Source: Streptomyces sp. NBC_01571 (lineage in GTDB: Bacteria > Actinomycetota > Actinomycetes > Streptomycetales > Streptomycetaceae). From it: a DNA stretch of 64,000 nucleotides. The notes below the pieces were generated by a model. That model was given only the letters and a program-made list of their open reading frames with translations, was not told where the DNA came from and did not search any database. Both the position numbers and the translations under genes were made by a program. Each line of letters begins with the position of its first letter. The stretch's first letter is position 1. Positions 8,580 through 17,186 of the stretch are shown here, piece after piece. The stretch spans positions 4,216,001-4,280,000 of the forward strand of contig NZ_JAPEPZ010000001.1 of the NCBI RefSeq assembly GCF_026339875.1, in the 5' to 3' direction.

Positions 8580-8650
8580 ATCCTCGTAACTCGGCGGCCG
8601 ATCCGATCGGATCAGATCCGATCACATCCTCGTGACTCGGCGGACCGATC
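8580..8650. repeat. Imperfect direct repeats and GATC-rich palindrome
   Basis: Two imperfect copies of ATCCTCGTAACTCGGCGG-type sequence, at 8580-8603 and 8626-8650, flank a perfect 14-bp palindrome GATCCGATCGGATC (8600-8613). A decayed third copy follows at 8651-8669. The block lies between the two minus-strand genes. Function unknown. Confidence 0.5.
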
Positions 8651-8768
8651 AGGTTCTCGTATCCGGCGGGTCCGGCGCGCCGAATCCGCTCGGCGGACCT
8701 CCCCGGTTCGGTGGACAGAACCGGGGAGGCGGGCAGAACCGGGGGCGGCTCGTCGTCCGTGAAGCGGG

Positions 8769-10262
8769 TCAGGCCGTCTTCTGGGACGTGCCGGACGATG
8801 TCGTCGACAGCGGGGCGGCGATGTCCTCCAGGGAGCGCCCCTCGGCCTTCACCGCGAGGATCGCGGCCACCAGGCCCGCCGCGCACATCAGGGCCGCGCC
8901 GATCTGGAAGGCGAGCACCGTGTCGCCGACGACACCGGACGACGTGAGGTCGGCGAAGACCAGCGGTCCGCTGATACCGCCGGCGGCCGTTCCGAGGGCG
9001 TAGAAGAAGGCGATGGCCATCGCGCGGGTCTCCATCGGGAAGATCTCCGAGACCGTCAGATACGCGCTGGAGGCGCCCGCCGAAGCGAAGAACAGGACGA
9101 CGCACCAGCACGCGGTGAGGGTCGCGGCGTTCAGTGAGCCCTGGCCGAAGAGCCACGCCGTGCCGAAGAGCAGCACGCCCGACAGCAGGTACGTGGAGGA
9201 GATCATCACCTTGCGGCCGACCGTGTCGAAGAGCTTGCCGAGCAGCAGCGGGCCGACGAAGTTGCCGGCCGCGATGACGGCGAAGTAGTAGCCGGTGCCG
9301 CCGGAGGGGACGTCGTAGAACGTGGTGAGGATGGCGCCGAAGCCGAAGGTGATCGCGTTGTAGAGGAAGGCCTGGCCGATGAAGAGGGAGAGGCCGAGCA
9401 CGGCGCGTTTCGGATAGCGGCGGAAGACGGTCTGCGCGATGAGCCCGAAGCCGATGCTCTTGCGCTGCTCGATGGTGATCTCGCCCTCCGCGCGCGGCAG
9501 CGGCCTGCCCTTCTCCCGCTCGATGTCCCGCTCGACGGAGCTGACCAGCTCGTCCGCGTCCTCGCCGCGACCGTGGATGAACTGCCACCGCGGGCTCTCC
9601 GGCACATGCCGCCTGACCAGCAGGACCACCAGTCCGAGGACCACTCCGAGGGCGAAGGTGAGCCGCCAGCCGACGTCCTTGGGGAAGATGTCCGTGTTCA
9701 GCATGACGATGGACAGCAGCGCGCCGCCGACCGCGCCGAGCCAGTAACTGCCATTGATGATCAGGTCGACGCGGCCCCGGAACTTCGCGGGGATGAGCTC
9801 GTCGATCGCCGAGTTGATGGCCGCGTACTCGCCGCCGATACCGAAGCCGGTGAGGAAGCGGAAGGTGAAGAACCACCAGGCGTCGAAGGAGAGCGCGGTC
9901 ATCGCGGTCGCCGCGAGGTAGACGACGAGCGTCACCATGAAGAGCTTCTTGCGGCCGTAACGGTCGGTCAGCCAGCCGAAGAAGAGGGCTCCCGCGCAGG
10001 CTCCCGCGACATAGAGCGCCGCGGCGACGCCGGTGACCTGGGCCGAGGAGATGGACAGGCCGCTGCCGTCCTCGGAGAGCCGGCTCGCGATGTTGCCGAC
10101 CGTGGTGACTTCCAGACCGTCCAGGATCCAGACGGTTCCCAGACCGATCACGATCATCCAGTGCCACCGGGACCAGGGGAGCCGGTCGAGGCGGGAGGGG
10201 ACACTCGTGGTGATGGTTCCCATGGAAGCGGGCACGGAGGCCGGCGGGGCTGGTGGGGTCAT
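8769..10262 (-). CDS. MFS transporter, sugar/aromatic-acid porter type
   Basis: 497 residues, 12 predicted membrane helices. The signature loops of the metabolite:H+ symporter/sugar porter branch are clear: GWLTDRYGRKK after helix 2, RFLTGFGIGGEYAA in helix 4, PESPRW after helix 6 and GKLFDTVGRK between helices 8 and 9. A long hydrophilic central loop (about 235-275) separates the halves. The ATG is preceded by GAGAGGGAG. Substrate cannot be told from sequence; proton symport is the family norm. Confidence 0.9.
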   Translation of the reverse strand: MTPPAPPASVPASMGTITTSVPSRLDRLPWSRWHWMIVIGLGTVWILDGLEVTTVGNIASRLSEDGSGLSISSAQVTGVAAALYVAGACAGALFFGWLTDRYGRKKLFMVTLVVYLAATAMTALSFDAWWFFTFRFLTGFGIGGEYAAINSAIDELIPAKFRGRVDLIINGSYWLGAVGGALLSIVMLNTDIFPKDVGWRLTFALGVVLGLVVLLVRRHVPESPRWQFIHGRGEDADELVSSVERDIEREKGRPLPRAEGEITIEQRKSIGFGLIAQTVFRRYPKRAVLGLSLFIGQAFLYNAITFGFGAILTTFYDVPSGGTGYYFAVIAAGNFVGPLLLGKLFDTVGRKVMISSTYLLSGVLLFGTAWLFGQGSLNAATLTACWCVVLFFASAGASSAYLTVSEIFPMETRAMAIAFFYALGTAAGGISGPLVFADLTSSGVVGDTVLAFQIGAALMCAAGLVAAILAVKAEGRSLEDIAAPLSTTSSGTSQKTA

Positions 10263-10313
10263 GGCTCCCTCTCCGTTCGACGAACCCTGACCGGATTCCC
10301 CGCCGCGGGGTGG

Positions 10314-11690
10314 TTACGCCCCCAGCGCTCGCGACACCACGTAGATCAGCAGTCCGGCCAGTGATCCCACCACCGTGCCATTGATCCGGATGAACTGCAG
10401 GTCACGGCCGATGTGCGCCTCGATCTTCCGCGTCGTGTGCTCGGCGTCCCAGCCGGCGACCGTGTCCGTGATCAGGGAGGTGATCTCCTTGCGGTAGGTC
10501 GTCACCACGTACACGGCGGCACCCTCGACCCACCGGTCGACCTTGGCCTGGAGCTTGGGTTCGGTGGCCATACGGGTGCCCAGCGAGAGCAGCGAGGCCC
10601 GCACCCGCAGACGCAGCTCGCTGCGCTCGTCCTCCGCGGCGGAAACGATCATGGATCGTACGGCCGTCCAGGCGGATGCGATCAGGTCCTGGACCTCGCC
10701 GCGGCCGAGCACCTCGCCCTTGAGGCGCTCCACCCGGGCGCGGGTGTCGGTGTCGGACTGGAGGTCGGCGGCGAAGTCGCCGAGGAAGCGGTCGAGGGCG
10801 CCGCGCGCCGGGTGGGACGGGGCGTCGCGCATCTCGGTGACGAAGCGCAGCAGTTCCTTGTAGACCCGCTCGCCGACCTTCTTGTCGACGAAACGCGGGG
10901 TCCAGCCGGGCGCGCCGCCCTGCACGGCGTCCATGACCTGCTCGTCGTGGAGCACCAGCCAGTCGTGGGCGCGGGCGCAGATCAGGTCCACGACCCGCTT
11001 GTGACCGCCGTCCGCGACGATCTTCTCCAGCATCTTCCCTATGCCGGGCGCGATCTCCTGGGCGTCGGCGCGGCGTGTGATGGCCTCGCCGACCACCGCC
11101 TGCACGTCGGAGTCGCGCAGGACGGTCAGTGCTCCCCTGAGGGCGGTGGCCAGCTCGGCCGTGACCCGGTCCGCGTGCTCCGGTTCGGCGAGCCAGACCC
11201 CCAGCCTGCCGGCGATGCCGACGGCGCGCAGGCGCTGGCGTACGACCTCCCCGGAGAGGAAGTTCTCGCCGACGAACTCGCCGAGCGACACGCCCAGCTG
11301 GTCCTTCTTGGTGGGGATGATCGCGGTGTGCGGGATGGGCAGGCCGAGCGGATGGCGGAAGAGGGCCGTGACCGCGAACCAGTCGGCGAGCGCGCCGACC
11401 ATGCCGGCCTCGGCGGCCGCGGCGACATATCCGGCCCAGGGGCCCGCACCCTCCTGCGAGGCCCACTTGGCGAGGACGTACACCAGTGCGACCAGGAGGA
11501 GCAGGCCGGTCGCCGTCGCCTTCATCCGGCGGACGCCGCGCTGCTTCTCCTCGTCGGCGGGGCTGAAGGAGGCCATCGTGCGGTTCGCCGGGCCGGGCGC
11601 CGTCGCCGCGCGGTGCGTGGTGCCGCCCGGCCCGGCGCTCCGCCCCTCGGTATCCGCTGCTTCCGGTTCTGTGCGTTCCATTCGCTCCAC
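10314..11690 (-). CDS. DUF445 membrane protein
   Basis: 458 residues of the DUF445 family. One helix near residue 60 (TGLLLLVALVYVLA) precedes the family's hallmark GALADWFAVTALFRHPLGLPIPHTAIIPTKKD. A long helical middle part follows, and a final helix (VVGSLAGLLIYVV) closes the protein. The first 40 residues are low-complexity, and the start could be a few codons later (11681). DUF445 proteins are membrane-anchored with a large soluble coiled-coil region; their role is unknown. Monocistronic by appearance. Confidence 0.9.
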   Translation of the reverse strand: MERMERTEPEAADTEGRSAGPGGTTHRAATAPGPANRTMASFSPADEEKQRGVRRMKATATGLLLLVALVYVLAKWASQEGAGPWAGYVAAAAEAGMVGALADWFAVTALFRHPLGLPIPHTAIIPTKKDQLGVSLGEFVGENFLSGEVVRQRLRAVGIAGRLGVWLAEPEHADRVTAELATALRGALTVLRDSDVQAVVGEAITRRADAQEIAPGIGKMLEKIVADGGHKRVVDLICARAHDWLVLHDEQVMDAVQGGAPGWTPRFVDKKVGERVYKELLRFVTEMRDAPSHPARGALDRFLGDFAADLQSDTDTRARVERLKGEVLGRGEVQDLIASAWTAVRSMIVSAAEDERSELRLRVRASLLSLGTRMATEPKLQAKVDRWVEGAAVYVVTTYRKEITSLITDTVAGWDAEHTTRKIEAHIGRDLQFIRINGTVVGSLAGLLIYVVSRALGA

Positions 11691-11923
11691 CCGTTCGCCG
11701 ACCCCGTCCGAGGCCTCGTACCCATTGTCCCTTCCTGACCGACTCCTGGAACGGAACAGGAGTTCCCGGCGTCTTGTTCGGATGGGAAGAACTCAGGGAG
11801 ATCTCCGGGACGCCTCAGGGTCGTCCCGGAAGGGGCCCTGTCCTTCTCCGTCTACCCCATGACGCATCATGGGACATCACATCGGAGCCTCGGGCTCCCC
11901 TCGCCCGAGGAGACACGCACCGC

Positions 11924-13255
11924 ATGACCAAGCGTCACGGTTATGCCCTGCTGGCCGCGATCGTCGCCGTGATCGTGGTCATATCCGCAGCCATATACGT
12001 GGGCGCCGCGGCCGACGACGAAAGCGGCACCGGCAACGCCCTCGCCGGCGCCCCCGGCCCGCACAACTCCGCGGCCCCCGCCTCCGTGGGCACCTGGGTC
12101 GGCGCCTGGTCGGCCTCACCCGGCGGAGCCGAACCCGGCACCGAGGCGAGCGGCATGGCCGGCCGCTCCGTGCGCAACGTCGTGCACGTGGGCGTCGGCG
12201 GCACCAACGCCCGCATCACCCTCTCCAACCTCTACGGACAGCAGCCGCTGCGCATCACGCACGCCTCGATCGCGGTCGCCGCGGGCGAGAACGACGCGGC
12301 GGCGGCGGCCGGGACCATGAGCCGCCTCACCTTCGCCGGCAGCACCGCGGTGGTAGTCCCGGCGGGGCAGCAGGTGATGAGCGACGGCGTGCGGATCCCC
12401 ATTCCGCGCGACACCGACGTCCTCGTGACCACGTACTCCCCCACCCCGTCCGGACCGGTCACCTATCACCAGCACGCGCGGCAGATCTCGTACGTCGCCG
12501 AGGGCGACCGCACCGAGGACCCGGCCGGTACCGCGTACACCGAACAGACCCCGTACTGGCGCTATCTGACCGCCCTCGACGTACTGAGCAACGAGTCGGC
12601 GGGCACCGTCGTCGCCCTGGGGGACTCGCTCACCGACGGCATCACTTCCACGACGGGCGCCAACCACCGCTGGACGGACGTCCTTTCGGAGCGGCTGCGC
12701 GCCGCGGCCGGTTCCGGGGACGTGCCGCGCTACAGCGTCGTCAATCAGGGCATCAGCGGCAACCGCGTCCTGGCCGACGGTCTCGGGCGGCCCGCCGACA
12801 ACCCGAGCGGCCTCAACCGTTTCCGGCGCGACGTGCTCGACCGCACGAACGTCAAGGCCGTCGTCATCGACCTCGGCGTCAACGACATCCTGCGCAACCC
12901 GTACCGGGTCGACCCGCGCACGATCACCGACGGACTGCGCCGGCTGGTCCAGCAGGCGCACGCCCGGGGACTGCGCGTCGTCGGCGCGACCCTGATGCCC
13001 TTCGGCGGCCACCGCGGCTACACGAGCGGCCGCGACGCGGTGCGCCGGGCCGTCAACGAGGAGATCCGCGCGGGCCTCGTGTACGACGCCGTCGTCGACT
13101 TCGACAAGGCGGTGCGCGACCCGTACGACCCGCGCAGGCTCCGCTCCGACTACGACTCGGGAGACCACCTCCACCCGAGCGACAAGGGGTACGAGCGGAT
13201 GGCGGAGGTCTTCGACCTGGACGACCTGAAGGGGTCGGCCCCGGCGGAGCTGTAG
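11924..13255 (+). CDS. Secreted SGNH/GDSL-family hydrolase
   Basis: 443 residues with an N-terminal signal or anchor helix (ALLAAIVAVIVVISAAIYVGA). The SGNH blocks are in order: ALGDSLTDG (catalytic Ser), NQGISGNR (Gly), DLGVNDI (Asn) and DHLHPSDKGY (Asp/His). About 200 residues precede block I, as in the two-domain rhamnogalacturonan acetylesterase-like group of actinobacteria. An esterase acting on extracellular ester-linked groups is likely; the substrate is unknown. The ATG at 11924 follows CGAGGAGAC; longer upstream reading lacks a ribosome site and would hide the signal sequence. Confidence 0.92.
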   Translation: MTKRHGYALLAAIVAVIVVISAAIYVGAAADDESGTGNALAGAPGPHNSAAPASVGTWVGAWSASPGGAEPGTEASGMAGRSVRNVVHVGVGGTNARITLSNLYGQQPLRITHASIAVAAGENDAAAAAGTMSRLTFAGSTAVVVPAGQQVMSDGVRIPIPRDTDVLVTTYSPTPSGPVTYHQHARQISYVAEGDRTEDPAGTAYTEQTPYWRYLTALDVLSNESAGTVVALGDSLTDGITSTTGANHRWTDVLSERLRAAAGSGDVPRYSVVNQGISGNRVLADGLGRPADNPSGLNRFRRDVLDRTNVKAVVIDLGVNDILRNPYRVDPRTITDGLRRLVQQAHARGLRVVGATLMPFGGHRGYTSGRDAVRRAVNEEIRAGLVYDAVVDFDKAVRDPYDPRRLRSDYDSGDHLHPSDKGYERMAEVFDLDDLKGSAPAEL

Positions 13256-13338
13256 CGGGGGCCGACCGGGTCCGGACGTCGCGCCGCCGGCGGCTGCGCA
13301 CCGCTCGGGACGTCGCGGTGACGGCGGCGGCGCTCCGC

Positions 13339-14253
13339 TCAGAAGTCGCGGTGGCGGCGGTGGCGTTCCTCGCGGCGGGCCTCGTGGCGCTCGCGGCGCT
13401 CGGCGTGCCTCTGCCGGCGTTCCTCGTGGCGCTCTCGGATCAGGTCCCGGGCCTCCTCGAGCGCCTCGAGATGGGCGTCGTACACGTCGTCGAGGCGGCC
13501 GCGCGAGCCGCCCTCCAGCGCCCCTCGGCCGGCCTTGCGCTCCAGCTTCTCCTGGCGGCGCTCCTCCCTCAGGCGCTGCCGCTCGGCGCGGGTGATCTTC
13601 CGCTCCACGCCGACTCCGCCCCAGAACGCGAAGCCCGTGACGATCACGCGCGGGGCCCCGGGGTCGCCCGGCCGGCCCTCCTCACGGTGGTCGAAGCCGC
13701 CCATGATGCCGATGCCGCGCACGACGACCTCCACGCCGGGCGGCACCACGACGTTCACACCGCCCATGACCGCGACGCAGTTGATGACGACCTCACGGTC
13801 GGCGAAGTTCGCCTCGCGCAGATCGATCTCGCCGCCGCCCATGAAGGCGAAGGAGCTGAAGCGCCGCGGCACGGTCCACCGGCCCTTACGCTCGAACCCG
13901 GACAGGATCGCGACCCCCCACGCGGACGATCCCTCCCCGCCGACGATCCGCGAGGCCCAACTCCCGCTCTCGGCGGGCTCTTTGACCATGTTCACCGGAG
14001 TCGCGGCGGCCGGACCCGGCAGATCGTGGGTGAGCGGCGCCAGGTCCCGGTAGGTACGGGCCTTGAACGTCGCCTCCAGCCGCTCCTCGAACTCCTCCAT
14101 GTCGAGGCGCCCCTCCGCGAGGGCGTCCCTGAGCTTTTCGGCGACCCGTTCACGATCGGCATCGGAGGCTCGCAACTCCGGGCCCGCGGGTTCGGGAGCC
14201 CGCGGCACCGGGCGCTGGTCGTCGCTTCCCCGGGAAGGCACATCCTCGGTCAT
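13339..14253 (-). CDS. DUF1707 / LiaF-like protein
   Basis: 304 residues. A DUF1707 motif (LRASDADRERVAEKLRDALA, EGRLDMEEFEERL) spans about 27-80. A LiaF-like beta domain follows (about 105-220: FSSFAFMGGGEIDLREANF, VAVMGGVNVVVPPGV, GFAFWGGVGV). A very basic and acidic Arg/Glu-rich helical tail (about 222-304) closes the protein. LiaF-type proteins report cell-envelope stress in Firmicutes; the role here is unproven. It starts nine bases after the ABC ATPase stop, so it is the last gene of a four-gene operon with an ABC-2 exporter. Confidence 0.88.
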   Translation of the reverse strand: MTEDVPSRGSDDQRPVPRAPEPAGPELRASDADRERVAEKLRDALAEGRLDMEEFEERLEATFKARTYRDLAPLTHDLPGPAAATPVNMVKEPAESGSWASRIVGGEGSSAWGVAILSGFERKGRWTVPRRFSSFAFMGGGEIDLREANFADREVVINCVAVMGGVNVVVPPGVEVVVRGIGIMGGFDHREEGRPGDPGAPRVIVTGFAFWGGVGVERKITRAERQRLREERRQEKLERKAGRGALEGGSRGRLDDVYDAHLEALEEARDLIRERHEERRQRHAERRERHEARREERHRRHRDF

Positions 14254-14262
14254 GGGGCCAGC

Positions 14263-15252
14263 CTACGAGAGAGCCTTCTCCTCGTACATGCGGCTGATGA
14301 CCGCCTCGATGTCCGGCTCCCGCACCGAGAGGTCCACCAGGGGGTACTCGGCCGCGATCCGCGCCACCAGCTCGGCCGCCGACGCCGACGCGGGGAAGGC
14401 CAGCCACTGCCGGGGCCCCTCCACCTTCACCACCCGCGCCGACGCCACCTCGACGGGCGGCAGTTCCCGCTCCAGGTCCACCACGAGGGTCCGCTCGCTC
14501 GCCCCCACCTCGTGCAGCCCGGTCAGCGGCCCGTCGTACATCAGCCGCCCGTGGTCGATGACCATCACCCGTCGGCACAACTGCTCGATGTCGGTGAGGT
14601 CGTGCGTGGTGAGCAGCACCGTCGTGCCGCGCTCGGCGTTCAGGTCGCGCAGGAACGAGCGGACCTTGGCCTTGCTGATCACGTCCAGGCCGATCGTCGG
14701 CTCGTCGAGATAGAGGACCTCGGGGTCGTGCAGCAGCGCCGCCGCGATGTCCCCGCGCATCCGCTGGCCGAGGGACAGCTGCCGGACCGGTACGTCCAAC
14801 AGCTCGCCCAGTTGCAGGAGTTCGACGCAGCGGTCGAGGTTCTCGCGGTAACGGGCGTCCGGAATACGGTACATGCGGTGCATCAGCCGGTAGGAGTCGA
14901 TCAGCGGGAGGTCCCACCACAGCGTCGTGCGCTGCCCGAAGACGACCCCGATGCGCCGCGCGAGCCGGGTCCGCTCCCGTGACGGGTCGATGCCCGCGAC
15001 CCGCAGCCGGCCGCCGCTCGGTGTGAGGATCCCGGTCAGCATCTTGATGGTGGTGGACTTTCCGGCGCCGTTCGGCCCGATGTAGCCGACCATCTCGCCG
15101 CGCGGCACGGTGAAGGAGAGGGAGTCCACCGCCCGCACCTGACGGCGCTCACTGCGCAGGAAGCCGGTCTTCTTGCGCACGTCGAAGACCTTCTCGACGC
15201 GGTCGAGTTCGATGAAGGCGTCAACCGGGTCCGCGACCAGGTCTGTTGTCAT
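14263..15252 (-). CDS. ABC-2 type transporter ATP-binding protein
   Basis: 329-residue ABC ATPase: Walker A GPNGAGKST, Q-loop GVVFGQRTTLWWDLP, signature LSLGQRMR, Walker B VLYLDEPTIGLD, and switch His in LLTTHDL. The C-terminal 90 residues resemble the DUF4162-type tail of exporter ATPases. It partners the two permeases upstream, with only six bases between this start and the preceding stop. The complex is probably an exporter; the cargo is unknown. This architecture (ATPase with two ABC-2 permeases) is common in Streptomyces. Confidence 0.94.
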   Translation of the reverse strand: MTTDLVADPVDAFIELDRVEKVFDVRKKTGFLRSERRQVRAVDSLSFTVPRGEMVGYIGPNGAGKSTTIKMLTGILTPSGGRLRVAGIDPSRERTRLARRIGVVFGQRTTLWWDLPLIDSYRLMHRMYRIPDARYRENLDRCVELLQLGELLDVPVRQLSLGQRMRGDIAAALLHDPEVLYLDEPTIGLDVISKAKVRSFLRDLNAERGTTVLLTTHDLTDIEQLCRRVMVIDHGRLMYDGPLTGLHEVGASERTLVVDLERELPPVEVASARVVKVEGPRQWLAFPASASAAELVARIAAEYPLVDLSVREPDIEAVISRMYEEKALS

Positions 15253-15258
15253 GTCGGT

Positions 15259-16182
15259 TCAGCTCCCCGTGCTGCGATAGGAACGAAGTCCCGCCCGCCA
15301 GGCGGCTCCCGCCAGCACGCAGCAGCCCGCCGCGACCAGTGGTGGCGCGAAGGCGACCCAGGCCGGCAGGTCGAGCGGATAGGGCCGCCCGAGGACGTAG
15401 AGGGCGGGCAGCCAGTTCACGAAGGCGAGCGGAAGCACGAAGGTCACGCCGCGCACCAGGTCCTTGGCGAAGACGGTCGGCGGGTACTGCAGGAGCGTAC
15501 TGCCGCCGTACGTGAAGGAGTTCTGCACCTCGGAGGCGTCCTGCGCGACGAACTGGAAGGCCGCGCCGGCCACGAAGACGGCCGAGAAGATCGCGGCGCC
15601 GCTCAGCACCATCAGCGGGACCAGGAGCAGCTTCAGCGGCGTCCAGGTGATGTCGAGTGCGGTGACCGCGTACCCGAAGACCAGCAGTCCCTGGGTGATC
15701 CGGCCGAGCCGGCGCAGCGCGAAACGGTCCGCGGCGACCTGCGCGAGCACGGGCACGGGCCGCACGAGCAGCGTGTCGAGCGTGCCGTCGCGCACCCGGC
15801 GCCCGAGCCGGTCCATGGAGCCGAGCGCGAGATCCGTGAGCCCGAACGCGGTGGCCGAGACCCCGTACAGGAAGGCGACCTCGGGCAGGCTGTAGCCGCC
15901 GAGCCGGTCGATCTGCGAGTACATCAGCAGGATCGCGACGAAGTCGAGACCGGTCGCCGCGAAGTTGCCGAAGGTGGTCATCGCGAAGGACGCGCGGTAG
16001 GCCATCGTGGAGCGGATCCACATGGCGGCGATCATGCGGTAGGCGCGCAGTCCGTCACTTAGCCGGGTGTACGTCCTCTGCCGGGCCCACGGGTCCACGG
16101 CCGTCCGGGACCGCCCGTCCGCCGGACCGTCAACCGGACCGTCCGTCGAGCTGTCCATCGGGCTGTCCATCGGGCTAGCCAC
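15259..16182 (-). CDS. ABC-2 type permease (second of pair)
   Basis: 307 residues, six likely membrane helices. The charged sequence DRLGRRVRDGTLDTLLVRPV is the family hallmark loop. The GTG start at 16182 lies inside the end of the upstream permease gene (8-base overlap). The first 30 residues are a low-complexity run built from repeated MDS/DGP units and an alternative start inside it is possible. It probably forms the heterodimeric channel with the upstream permease. Confidence 0.9.
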   Translation of the reverse strand: MASPMDSPMDSSTDGPVDGPADGRSRTAVDPWARQRTYTRLSDGLRAYRMIAAMWIRSTMAYRASFAMTTFGNFAATGLDFVAILLMYSQIDRLGGYSLPEVAFLYGVSATAFGLTDLALGSMDRLGRRVRDGTLDTLLVRPVPVLAQVAADRFALRRLGRITQGLLVFGYAVTALDITWTPLKLLLVPLMVLSGAAIFSAVFVAGAAFQFVAQDASEVQNSFTYGGSTLLQYPPTVFAKDLVRGVTFVLPLAFVNWLPALYVLGRPYPLDLPAWVAFAPPLVAAGCCVLAGAAWRAGLRSYRSTGS

Positions 16183-16975
16183 CCTGCACCACCACCCTTC
16201 GCGTCGCCGCCGACTGGAGGAGCCGTCCGAGCGCCAGCAGCCCGACCGCCCAGGCCGCCTGGAACGCGTACGTGCCGAGGGGGTCCGCCGTGCCGAGCAG
16301 CACGTCGACGGGCGCCTGGATCAGGGACGACCAGGGGAGGGCGCGCACCACCTCGCCCAGCACGCCCGGGAAGACGTTCAGCGGCAGCAGCATCCCCGAG
16401 CAGAAAACGCCCGCGATCATGGACATCTGTGCCGTGCCCGCCCCGTCCAGGAGCCAGAAGGCGGACAGGGCGACGAGATAACGGATGGAGAAGCTGACCA
16501 GCACCCCGAGGGCCACCGCGACCAGGAACGCCAGCCAGGTCAGCGGGTCGGTGGGCAGCGCGAGCTCGAAGCAGAGCGCGCCGAACGCCAGCGGGACCAC
16601 GCCGCGCCCCAGCAGATGGAACAGCGCCCGGCCCGCGTCCTGGGCCAGCCACCACAGCTGGAGGTCGGCGGGACGGTAGAGGTCGATCGCGATGTCACCC
16701 GTACGGATACGCTCCAGGAGTTCGTCCTCGAAGCCGCCGCCCATGGTGGCGACCACCATGAGCAGCGCCTGGGACAGCCACACGTAGGAGAGCGCCTGCG
16801 CCTGGTCGTAGCCGCCGAGGTGCGGTTTCTCGTCCCACAGCGCTGTCATGATGTACGCCAGGATGAGCCCGAAGACGGTGTTCGTGAACACACCGGCGGC
16901 CGTCGCCGTCCGGTAGGTGGCGTAGCGCCGGAACCCGCCCAGGGCGACGGCCGTGTACAACCGCCCTGTCCCCAC
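16175..16975 (-). CDS. ABC-2 type permease (first of pair)
   Basis: 266 residues with six predicted helices and the loop DELLERIRTGDIAIDLYRPAD that matches the equivalent hallmark of its partner. The GTG at 16975 is chosen because AAGGAGGA lies just upstream; reading could extend to 17197 but that part is unlike a membrane protein N-terminus. First gene of the operon permease-permease-ATPase-DUF1707, transcribed away from the PBP gene. Confidence 0.9.
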   Translation of the reverse strand: MGTGRLYTAVALGGFRRYATYRTATAAGVFTNTVFGLILAYIMTALWDEKPHLGGYDQAQALSYVWLSQALLMVVATMGGGFEDELLERIRTGDIAIDLYRPADLQLWWLAQDAGRALFHLLGRGVVPLAFGALCFELALPTDPLTWLAFLVAVALGVLVSFSIRYLVALSAFWLLDGAGTAQMSMIAGVFCSGMLLPLNVFPGVLGEVVRALPWSSLIQAPVDVLLGTADPLGTYAFQAAWAVGLLALGRLLQSAATRRVVVQGG

Positions 16976-17186
16976 GAGGTTGTCCTCCTTGCGCCGGGAA
17001 AGCCGTTTTCGGCCGAAGCGCAGGAGCCTAGCCCCACGGCGGCGCTCGCTGCCAGGCATTTTCCGGCACGACACGTGCCGGAATCCGGGAACGGAACGCT
17101 TGGTGCGACAGTCTTCAAGAGGGGGCGCACAAGGCGTATGAGGTCGTACGGGTGCGTACGACGTGAAACAGGAGTCCGGCAAACAG

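Noticed and set aside
11869..14982. Very long + strand reading frame, over 1000 codons
   Set aside because: It runs across the SGNH hydrolase in another frame and antisense to the DUF1707 and ABC genes. Composition is Arg/Pro/His-rich, as is usual for shadow frames in high-GC DNA.
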